From Myxococcales bacterium UBA5297 (GTDB lineage: Bacteria; Myxococcota; Myxococcia; Myxococcales; UBA5297): a DNA stretch of 14,100 nt. Shown here piece after piece: positions 6,442 through 12,345 of the stretch. The notes below the pieces were generated by a model. That model worked only from the letters and a program-made list of their open reading frames with translations. It did not search any database and was not told the DNA's origin. The stretch is taken from the NCBI GenBank assembly GCA_002408385.1, contig DHSB01000059.1:1-14100 (forward strand), written 5' to 3'. Within the stretch, counting starts at the first letter, position 1, and every line of letters starts with the position of its first letter. Position numbers and translations under genes: made by a program.

Positions 6442-7695
6442 ATGCTCTGGCGCTTCTGCCTCTACGGCTTCCTCAAGAACCAGCGCTACTTCCAGCCGTT
6501 CTTCTACCTCGCGCTGATCGAGAAGGGGCTCGCCTTCTCCCAGATCGGCCTGCTGATCGGCCTGCGCGAGCTGCTCATCAACCTGCTCGGCGTCCCGATG
6601 GGCGCGGCGGCGGACGTCCTCGGCCGGCGCCGCTCGATGATCTTCTCCTTCGCCGCCTACCTCGTCTCCTTCCTCGTGCTCGGCTGGGCCGGCTCCTTCG
6701 CGGCCCTCGCCGCCGGGATGGCGCTCTTCGCCGTCGGCGAGTCGTTCCGCTCGGGCACCCACAAGGCGATGATCTTCGACTGGCTCGCGCGCGAGGGACG
6801 CTCGGAGGAGAAGACGCGCGTCTACGGCTACACCCGCTCCTGGAGCAAGCGCGGCTCGGCGGTCTCGGTGGTGATCGCCTCGGCGGTGGTGCTGCTGACC
6901 GACCGCTATGCCTACGTCTTCCTGCTCTGCGCCATCCCGTACGCCCTGGGGGTCGTCAACTTCCTTGGCTACCCGGCCTGGCTCGACGGCGAGGGGGCGA
7001 AGGAGGCCTCGCTGCGCCGGATCCTCTCCACGCTCTGGCAGGGCTTCGGCGACCTGCGGCGCAACCGGCCGCTGCGCGACCTGCTGACCGAGTCGATGAC
7101 CTTCGAAGGGACCTTCAAGGTCGTGAAGGGCTACCTGCAGCCCTTGCTCGAGGGGCTCGCCCTGGCGCTGCCGGTGCTCGTCGGGCTCGGCGATCGGCAG
7201 AGGACCGCGGTGGTGGTGGGCGCGGTCTACGTCGTCCTGCACGTGCTCGGCAGCCACGCCTCGCGGGGCGCCGACGGGGTGGCGCAGAGGGCGGGCTCCC
7301 AGGAACGGGCGGCGGGCTGGATCTGGGCCGGCTACCTGGCGGTCTTCGCCGGCATGGCGGCCGCGTTCCTTCTCGGGGCCGCCCCGGTGGCGGCCGCGGG
7401 CTTCGTGGTGCTCGCCGTGCTGCAGGACACCTGGCGGCCGCTGATGATCGCCCGCATCGACGACCACGCGCCGCCCGACCGGCAGGCGACGCTCCTTTCG
7501 ATCGAGTCGCAGGCCCAATCGCTCTTCTCCGCCGTGGCCGCGCCGGTGCTTGGGATCGCCGTCGACGCGCTCGCGGGGGACCTGCGGTTCCTGCCCGTGG
7601 CGGGTCTCGGGCTCGTCGCCTCCGGGGCGATCCTCGCGCTGCGCCGCCAGCGGGTGAGCGTCGTCCCAGGGACGAGCCCCGGGCAGGCGGGCTGA
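6442..7695 (+). CDS. Major facilitator superfamily transporter
   Basis: This 417-residue, strongly hydrophobic protein starts at ATG 6442. The ribosome site is poor (GGAACAGGG some ten bases upstream), and the upstream stretch in this frame offers no better start. Residues 54-64 (GAAADVLGRRR) form MFS motif A between helices 2 and 3, and the hydrophobic pattern is consistent with about 10-12 membrane helices split by a charged central loop (EASLRRILSTLWQGFGDLRR, around 190-210). A second half-like segment, DTWRPLMIARIDDHAPPDRQ, contains the loop motif expected between helices 10 and 11. It sits in the inner membrane; the substrate is unknown. It is divergent from the radical SAM operon and could export its product, but remnants of other genes lie between them, so the link is only suggestive. 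A palindrome follows its stop by about 50 bases. Confidence 0.85.
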   Translation: MLWRFCLYGFLKNQRYFQPFFYLALIEKGLAFSQIGLLIGLRELLINLLGVPMGAAADVLGRRRSMIFSFAAYLVSFLVLGWAGSFAALAAGMALFAVGESFRSGTHKAMIFDWLAREGRSEEKTRVYGYTRSWSKRGSAVSVVIASAVVLLTDRYAYVFLLCAIPYALGVVNFLGYPAWLDGEGAKEASLRRILSTLWQGFGDLRRNRPLRDLLTESMTFEGTFKVVKGYLQPLLEGLALALPVLVGLGDRQRTAVVVGAVYVVLHVLGSHASRGADGVAQRAGSQERAAGWIWAGYLAVFAGMAAAFLLGAAPVAAAGFVVLAVLQDTWRPLMIARIDDHAPPDRQATLLSIESQAQSLFSAVAAPVLGIAVDALAGDLRFLPVAGLGLVASGAILALRRQRVSVVPGTSPGQAG

Positions 7696-7746
7696 AAGTC
7701 GGGGCACGTCCAGGCCATCGCCGAGCCCTCGCAAACGAGCAAGCGT

Positions 7747-7787
7747 ATGGAGCACGGAGCTCCAGCCGCTGGAGCTCCGTGCTCCAT
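7747..7787. repeat. Perfect 41-bp palindrome (20-1-20)
   Basis: The left arm ATGGAGCACGGAGCTCCAGC and its exact complement GCTGGAGCTCCGTGCTCCAT flank a single C at 7767. Each arm also contains the smaller palindrome GGAGCTCC. It lies between the convergent ends of the MFS gene and etfA. It could act as a bidirectional terminator, but no T-tract follows on either strand. A mobile palindromic repeat or protein site is equally possible. Confidence 0.85.
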
Positions 7788-7831
7788 CACATCACCGTCC
7801 CCTTGCCCTGCTCGCTCCCCCGCAACGAAGA

Positions 7832-7873
7832 CCGCCCCGACCTCGCGCGCCGCAAGGCGCGAAGTCGGGGCGG
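7832..7873 (-). terminator. Terminator-like stem-loop after the etfA fragment
   Basis: An inverted repeat, CCGCCCCGAC ... GTCGGGGCGG, has further pairing inside (GCGCGCC/GGCGCG) around a GCAA loop. On the minus strand it is followed by TCTTCGTT. It begins about 23 bases after the etfA stop, consistent with a rho-independent terminator; imperfect stem and weak T-run. Confidence 0.5.
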
Positions 7874-7895
7874 AAAGGGAGCAACCCCTCGCGCC

Positions 7896-8426
7896 TCAGG
7901 CCGCCTTCTGCTCAGCCTTGCGCTCGTCGAGGGCGGCGATCAGCGCCGGGACCACCTCGTAGAGGTCCCCGACGATCGCGTAGTCGGCGATCGCGAAGAT
8001 CGGCGCCTCCGGGTCCTTGTTGATCGCCACGATCAGGTCCGCGCCCGACATGCCGGCCTGGTGCTGGATCGCCCCGGAGATGCCGCAGGCGATGTAGAGC
8101 GCCGGCTTGACCGTCTTGCCCGTCTGGCCGACCTGGCGGTCGTGGCCGATCCAGCCCGCGTCGACGCAGGCGCGCGAGGAGCCGACGAGCCTGTCGGCGA
8201 GCTGCTGCAGCAGCTCAAACCCCTCGGCCTTCCCGAGCCCGCGGCCGCCGGAGACGATCACCTCCGCCTCCTCGAGGGCCACGAGCAGCCGGGTCGACTT
8301 GACGGTCTCGAGCACCTTGGTGCGCAGCCGCGCCGCGTCGAGCGCCGGGGCGACGCGGACGATCGTCCCCTTGCGGCCGGCCTCCCGCTCGGCCTTCTTC
8401 ATCACCCCGGGGCGCACCGTCGCCAT
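7896..8426 (-). CDS. etfA: EtfA C-terminal FAD-binding domain only (5'-truncated etfA)
   Basis: This 176-residue ORF starts at ATG 8426. It contains the complete FAD domain of the electron transfer flavoprotein alpha subunit: IVSGGRG (57-63), [10 protein letters not shown] (83-92), [10 protein letters not shown] (99-108), [12 protein letters not shown] (114-125), [11 protein letters not shown] (134-144) and VGDLYEVVP (152-160). Full EtfA is about 320 residues. Here the first Met-Ala-Thr-Val-Arg-Pro is an internal motif of normal EtfA, and the N-terminal domain that packs against EtfB is gone. An in-frame TAG directly precedes the ATG, there is no ribosome site, and no etfB is nearby. EtfA/EtfB normally pass electrons from acyl-CoA dehydrogenases to the quinone pool. 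This copy is most likely a pseudogene created by the deletion or join at about 8427. Confidence 0.85.
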   Translation of the reverse strand: MATVRPGVMKKAEREAGRKGTIVRVAPALDAARLRTKVLETVKSTRLLVALEEAEVIVSGGRGLGKAEGFELLQQLADRLVGSSRACVDAGWIGHDRQVGQTGKTVKPALYIACGISGAIQHQAGMSGADLIVAINKDPEAPIFAIADYAIVGDLYEVVPALIAALDERKAEQKAA

Positions 8427-8477
8427 CTAGACCGTGCCCGGCGACCCGGAGTTCGACGTGCGCAAGGCACGCAAGAA

Positions 8478-8876
8478 GCTGCGCCGACGCTGGCCTTGCC
8501 GGATGCCGACGCGGAGATCGAGCCGCTACCGGTGGCCGGCGGAGGCCGGGGCGCCAAGACGGAGCTCGAGCGGCTCTCCACGATCCTCGAGCGGTTCAAC
8601 GACGAATGCGCCCGGCTGTTCGACGACCCGGAGCGCATCGTGCGCCGGATCCGCGAGGACGTCGCGCCCAAGGTGGCCGCCGACCCCGCCTACCAGAACG
8701 CGCGGGAGAACACGCCGCAGACAGCAAGGCTCGAGCATGAACGGGCGCTGTCGCAGGTGATGATCGGAATGCTCAAGGACGACGTGGACCTGTACAAGCA
8801 GTTCGCCAACAACCCGTCGTTCAAGAGGGCGGTTTCGGAGGCGGTGCTGGGGTTGATTGGTGCGGGTGGTTGGTAG
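8478..8876 (+). pseudogene. hsdR: C-terminal fragment of type I restriction subunit HsdR
   Basis: From about 8478 to the TAG at 8874-8876 the frame encodes about 130 residues typical of the end of HsdR: TLALPDADAEIEPLPV, LERLSTILERFNDECARLFD, RIREDVAPKVAADPAYQNAR, LSQVMIGMLKDDVDLYKQFA and NPSFKRAVSEAVLGL. HsdR is the roughly 1000-residue motor and nuclease subunit of type I restriction systems; its nuclease, helicase and most helical parts are missing, and there is no start site. Upstream, a different frame (8434-8475) briefly looks coding (GDPEFDVRKARKK), perhaps another sliver. The fragment is joined head-to-head to the etfA fragment. No hsdM or hsdS is present. Non-functional remnant. Confidence 0.75.
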
Positions 8877-8910
8877 CGGGCGCCGCCGAGACCTCACTTC
8901 GGCCGCCCAA

Positions 8911-9160
8911 GCCGAGCGCGACTGTCAGAAACCGCGGCTTCCCAGCTGCAAGTCGGGTCCTGACTGTCGAAAAGTGCGATTTGCCTCCGTCAACAGGCGT
9001 TCCAATGTCCGAAAAACGCGATTTGCACGGTGCAAATCGCGGTTTCAGAGCCGAAGGGGCCGACTTGCACGGTGCAAATCGCGGTTTCAGACCCAAAGAA
9101 GGCGACCTGCACGCGGGAAGCCGCGTCTCGAGGCGCAAAGCAGGCGAGCAGCCCGCAAAG
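8911..9160. repeat. Degenerate 42-bp tandem repeat array with internal inverted halves
   Basis: Units begin at 8911, 8953, 8995, 9037, 9079 and 9121 (the last is about 40 bases). The best pair (9037 and 9079) share 32 of 42 bases by eye; outer units are more degenerate. A 27-base block starting TTGCACGGTGCAAATCGC recurs at 9023 and 9065. Each unit is made of two roughly 21-base halves in opposite orientation, giving dyads such as CGCGATTTGCAC-g-GTGCAAATCGCG (9017-9041) and a near-copy at 9061-9081. There are no spacers, so it is not CRISPR. Because 42 is divisible by three, both strands also read as 14-residue repeats, but no start or ribosome site supports coding. Confidence 0.75.
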
Positions 9161-9164
9161 AGGA

Positions 9165-9191
9165 GGAGCCCGGCGGGCATCGCCGGGCTCC
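9165..9191 (-). terminator. Terminator-like hairpin downstream of a minus-strand tail
   Basis: Perfect 11-bp arms GGAGCCCGGCG / CGCCGGGCTCC surround a 5-base loop. On the minus strand the stem is followed by TCCTCTTTG, and on the plus strand by GTGCTGTGAG, so the T-rich side points to minus-strand transcription. It lies 30 bases beyond the stop of the minus-strand tail at 9221. Confidence 0.5.
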
Positions 9192-9220
9192 GTGCTGTGA
9201 GGCTCCACGATTCGGACGCG

Positions 9221-9310
9221 CTACCCGTCGGCAGGCGGGTCCGCGGGGGTGGTCGACGCCTCTTCGGCTGCCGCCTCAATCGTCTCGCCTGGGTGGCGGG
9301 TCGAGGGACG
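9221..9310 (-). pseudogene. Possible minus-strand C-terminal gene tail, unrecognised
   Basis: About 25 codons before the TAG at 9221-9223 read HPGETIEAAAEEASTTPADP and then a short end, an acidic Ala/Pro/Thr tail of plausible protein composition, followed by a strong hairpin at 9165-9191. Upstream of about 9310 the same frame becomes an Arg-rich shadow of the plus-strand PilY1-like gene. It is therefore probably the 3' end of a gene whose 5' part was lost. Short and low-complexity, so it may be chance. Confidence 0.2.
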
Positions 9311-9319
9311 GACGCGACG

Positions 9320-9925
9320 CGCGCGCAGCAGGCCGCGACCTACGACGAGAACCGGCTCACGGAAGAAAAGCTGGTCAAGCTCGAGCCCAAGCTCGACCCC
9401 AACGCCGCGGATCCGACTGTCCTCGCCACGGAGGCCGATAGCGGCTGGTACTTCTACTATCCGGCCATCGACGAGGCGACGGCGACCAACACCACCATCT
9501 ACAACGGCTGCGTCCTCTGGAGCACCCTGCAGCCGACCCCGCCGTGCACCGCCGACAACCAGTGCAGCGAAAAGTGCATCGGCGGTGGCTGCTTCGAGGA
9601 GTCGCGCGACTCCTGCCAGGCTGCGAGCACCTTGACCGCCTCGTTCCTCTACCAGGCGAACGCGACGACCGGAGGCTCTCAGTGCGGCCTGACGGCCAAC
9701 CCGACGCAGCGCAGCCAGACTCACGTGCTGGTGCCTCCGCCGCCGCCCCAGGAGATCATCCAGGTCAACACCTATGGCCAATACAAGACCTCGATCGCGC
9801 CAGCCCCGGGTATGGAGGCGCCTCCGGCGAGCGTCGAGACCTTCGACATGCTGCGCCAGTTCGGCACCCTGGAGATCCCCCGCAACGTCCACGAGTGCCG
9901 CCACCGCGGACGCTGCGACCAGTAG
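9320..9925 (+). pseudogene. PilY1-like C-terminal fragment (type IV pilus tip/adhesin relative)
   Basis: The frame from about 9320 to the TAG at 9923-9925 encodes roughly 200 residues. Features are EEKLVKLEPKLDPN, DSGWYFYYPAIDEATA, a NGCVLWSTLQPTPPC block, a Cys cluster (C-x5-C-x3-C-x4-C), AASTLTASFLYQANATTGGS and later VNTYGQYKTSIAPAPG. The GWY segment, the 'something-W-S-T-x-x-P ... C' block and the closing G-Q-x-x-x-S match the C-terminal propeller end of PilY1-like proteins, surface proteins that cap type IV pili and control retraction (family knowledge). Full proteins exceed 1000 residues; there is no start codon or signal peptide here. The 5' end meets a minus-strand tail at about 9310-9320. 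A terminator follows at 9958. Assignment is moderate. Confidence 0.5.
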
Positions 9926-9957
9926 AGGCGCAGCCGCCAGGCTGAAGAGGAGGATTG

Positions 9958-9994
9958 AAGGCTGCCGGCTGGGCTCCGTCCCGTCGGCGGCCTT
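9958..9994 (+). terminator. Intrinsic terminator after the PilY1-like fragment
   Basis: AAGGCTGCCGGCTGGG pairs with the complementary GTCGGCGGCCTT side (two G-T wobbles, one mismatch), followed by CGTTTGT. It lies 33 bases after the stop codon on the same strand, as expected for a rho-independent terminator. Confidence 0.55.
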
Positions 9995-10065
9995 CGTTTG
10001 TGGGGCGCGCGCAGCCGCGCCGGCGAGGCTCGAGGGCTCCGGCAAACCGCTCCCTCGGAGCTGCC

Positions 10066-11046
10066 TCAGCGACGGAAGATCTGGAGGGTGACCAGCAGGT
10101 TGAGCGCGATGAGCAGGGCCGCGTAGCTCCAGAGCGCCGCCGAGCGCAGCAGCGCGCCGGCGAGCACCGGCCCAGTGGCCGGAGGCGGCGTCCCAGGCTG
10201 TGGAGCCGGCGCCGCCGGGACGGCCCGCCCGAAGGCGCGCAGCAACCAGGCGAGGGCAAGGGCGCTGAGCGTGAGAATCACGAGCGAGCCCGAGAGCACC
10301 CAGGGCGTTGCCTCGCCGGGCACGGTGAGCGCCCTGGAGAGAGCCCTCTGCAGGCTTGGGAAGGCTCCCAGAACGATTCCCACGGTGTTGCCGGCCCCGT
10401 GGGCGACGAGGGCGGGCACGACCGAGTTGCTGCGCAGCGTGAGCAGCGCCGTGTACCCGCCAAGCACCAGGCCCCAGGGGAACATCAGCCAGTTGATGTG
10501 GGCGGTGGCAAAGAGGATGGCGGAGGCGACGACGGCGAAGCTGCGGCCGAGCGCCTCGAAGCGCGAGAGCAGGTAGCCGCGGAAGAAGAGCTCCTCGACC
10601 GCCACGCCAAAGAGCACCAGCGCCACTCCCCACAGCAGACCGAGCGGGTGCTGCAGCGCGGCGTAGGTCGGGCCCGGGTCGAAGCGGGCCCCGAGCATCG
10701 CGAGGGGAAGCATGGTGAGCGCGGCGAGCGCCTGGGAGATGGGCAGGCTGAGGGCACCGCAGGCCGCAGCGATGCCCAGCGCCCTTCCGCTCACGGGGCG
10801 CAAGCGGAACCGCTCGCGCAGAGAGCCTCCCCTGGCGACGAGGAGCAGGACCACCAGCAACCCCAGCTTGCCCGCCGGCTCGCGCAAGAGCGCGCCGAAG
10901 CCGTCCTCGGGCAGCAGCCCGGTCGAGAACATGGCGACCAGGGTGAGCACCAGGGCCGCGAGACAGGCCCAGAGGCCCCGCCGCAGCGGGCGCAGGTCGG
11001 GTCGCGCCTCGGCCGCGGCAGCGGGAAGGGGAACGCTTGCAGGCAT
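10066..11046 (-). CDS. CPBP-family intramembrane metalloprotease
   Basis: This 326-residue, multi-helix membrane protein starts at ATG 11046. No clear ribosome site is seen, but the N-terminal composition changes sharply just upstream. It has all three CPBP (CAAX protease and bacteriocin-processing) motifs: EELFFRGYL (E151, E152, R156), FATAH (H183) and VVPALVAHGAGN (H216, N220), embedded in hydrophobic helices. These residues form the glutamate/histidine active site of Rce1-like intramembrane proteases. Bacterial members act in peptide processing, self-immunity to bacteriocins or regulation; the role here is unknown. The C-terminal part has a Pro/Ala/Gly linker (around 285-300) and a last helix. 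The gene is intact, between the convergent PilY1-like fragment and the S8-peptidase tail upstream on the same strand. Confidence 0.85.
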   Translation of the reverse strand: MPASVPLPAAAAEARPDLRPLRRGLWACLAALVLTLVAMFSTGLLPEDGFGALLREPAGKLGLLVVLLLVARGGSLRERFRLRPVSGRALGIAAACGALSLPISQALAALTMLPLAMLGARFDPGPTYAALQHPLGLLWGVALVLFGVAVEELFFRGYLLSRFEALGRSFAVVASAILFATAHINWLMFPWGLVLGGYTALLTLRSNSVVPALVAHGAGNTVGIVLGAFPSLQRALSRALTVPGEATPWVLSGSLVILTLSALALAWLLRAFGRAVPAAPAPQPGTPPPATGPVLAGALLRSAALWSYAALLIALNLLVTLQIFRR

Positions 11047-11159
11047 GGGCGCAATCTACTGCGCCGGCGCCGCGGATGGCGCCCCGGCCCTGCCCGCGGA
11101 GGCGAGCGCGGGTCGAGAGCCCGCCGCCCCTGGCTCGGGGCCTTCGAGCCCGACGCGGC

Positions 11160-11570
11160 TCAGGGGCGGGGAACGAAGAGGCTCGTGCCGTCGCTGTCGC
11201 CGTCGGGGTCGTGGTTGGCGCCCGGCTCGTAGGCGAAGCCGGCCCCGCTGACGGTGTTGACCCGGAAGGTCACGCTCTTCTTGAGCGCTCCGCTCGAGAG
11301 GGTGCAGAGGCCCGCGGCGTCGGTGGTACACAAGCTGGTCCCGCCGCTGCTCCAGGAGCCGCTGACGGCGGCGCCAGGAACCGGGGCGTGGCGGGCGTCG
11401 TCGACGCGGACCGTGACGAGGGCCTTCCAGCGGCGCGCCGAGGGGACCATCGCGCCGTCGAGGTCTCCGACGTGGAGCGGGGCAGGCGGCGGGGGCTGCG
11501 CGGAAGCGACCGCTCGAGCCGCGTTGACTCGCCCGTAGACCGCGAGCTCGGCGTCCGCGAGCCGGTCCGC
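11160..11570 (-). pseudogene. C-terminal end of an S8 (subtilisin-like) serine peptidase with Ig-like domain
   Basis: Ending at the TGA 11160-11162, about 135 residues read ADAELAVYGRVNAARAV, the usual end of a peptidase S8 domain (Y-G-x-V-N-A-x-x-A). A Pro linker, LHVGDLDG and a beta-rich module follow: ALVTVRVDDARHAPVPGAAV, SGSWSSGG, a C-TTDAAGL-C pair, VTFRVNTVSG and NHDPDGDSDGTS near the end. This C-terminal module is common behind secreted bacterial S8 proteases (general knowledge). The whole catalytic domain (Asp/His/Ser triad) and signal peptide are missing. At about 11570 the sequence switches to the IS91-type transposase reading, so an IS insertion or a deletion destroyed the gene. 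It would have been secreted. Confidence 0.6.
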
Positions 11571-12345
11571 GCCCCTGCCTGGGGCAGTGCGAAGCCAAAG
11601 TGCGCCTGCATGGCCTCGATCTGCAGGCTCGAGAGCGCGTCGTCGGGATTGGCCTCGCGCAGCCCCAGGCTCTCGACGAGCGCCAGGTCCGGCGCACGAT
11701 GCGCGCGAGGATGCGCTCGAGATCCGAGAGCCGGGGCCGCGCGAGCTTCTCGAAGCGCACCGCACCGTCCTCGGGCGCGAGGAAGAGCCCGTCGGGCACG
11801 AGCGCGTGGTGATGCGGGTTGAGGTTGAGCCGCGACCCGAAGCGCTGGGTGAAGCAGACCGCCCCGGTCTTCTGTCCAGGCAGGCCCTGGCGGCGCGCCT
11901 GCAGCCGCTGCCAGCGAAAGACCTCGGACAGGAAGATCGTCGCCGAGCCCCGCGCCGCGCGCGGGAAGCGCGCCAGCAACGGGCGCAGCCAGCGCGGGTA
12001 GGAGAGCACCCACTGGCGCCAGGCGACGAACGGCAGGCCCCGGTCGACCAGGTGCGCGGCGGTCTCGTACATGCGCGCAGCACGAGGGGCAGAAGCCGCG
12101 AGCCTTGCAACTGAAGGCGACCAGCAGCTTCTCGCCGGACGCGGGGCAGCAGACGAGACGCGCAGAAAGCCCTCGGAGAGCAGGCCGCACGACAGGTAGC
12201 TGCGCAGCTCGCGCTCGACGTAGCGCGGCAGCCCGCGTCCCTGCCCGTTCAGCTCGGCGAGGAAGGTCGCGAGGTGCTCGCGCACGAGCCGGTGCAGCAG
12301 GGTCTTCTCCGGCTCGCGGCGCCGGTAGGGCCCAAACGGATCCCG
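11571..12345 (-). mobile_element. IS91-family transposase remnant (frameshifted, 3'-truncated)
   Basis: On the minus strand the N-terminal half of an IS91-like transposase is readable across two frames. The segments are REPEKTLLHRLVREHLATFL and YVERELRSYLSCGLLSEGFL; after a frame change near 12150, a zinc-binding CCPASGEKLLVAFSCKARGF followed by CPSCCA; after a return near 12070, YETAAHLVDRGLPFVAWRQW, SATIFLSEVFRWQRLQARRQ, GAVCFTQRFGSRLNLNPHHH and ALVPDGLF; then another shift near 11700. The HHHxxxxDG-like segment is the HUH/His region of this Y2/Y1 replicase-type family, which moves by rolling-circle replication. The C-terminal part with the catalytic Tyr is absent and replaced by the S8-peptidase tail at about 11570. 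IS91-type elements lack terminal inverted repeats, so element borders cannot be set exactly. The right limit lies near 12330-12345, against the peptidase-MA gene. Confidence 0.75.

Noticed and set aside
6058..7755. Long minus-strand ORF of 565 residues opposite the MFS gene
   Set aside because: Gly/Arg/Asp/Glu-rich translation with no domain, exactly antisense to a clear MFS transporter; typical GC-skew shadow.
8911..9160. CRISPR array
   Set aside because: Units are contiguous with no unique spacers, period is 42 bases, and conservation is degenerate; no cas genes are present.
8821..9279. 152-residue minus-strand ORF with 14-residue repeats as a real protein
   Set aside because: It overlaps the end of the hsdR fragment, has no ribosome site, and its ends are Pro/Arg-rich shadow; openness follows from the stop-poor 42-base repeat.
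9221..10633. 470-residue minus-strand ORF as one gene
   Set aside because: Most of it is antisense to the PilY1-like fragment or out of frame with the CPBP gene; only the last 25 or so codons are considered a possible tail.
9955..11232. 425-residue plus-strand ORF
   Set aside because: Gln/Glu/Arg/Gly-rich antisense of the intact CPBP protease.
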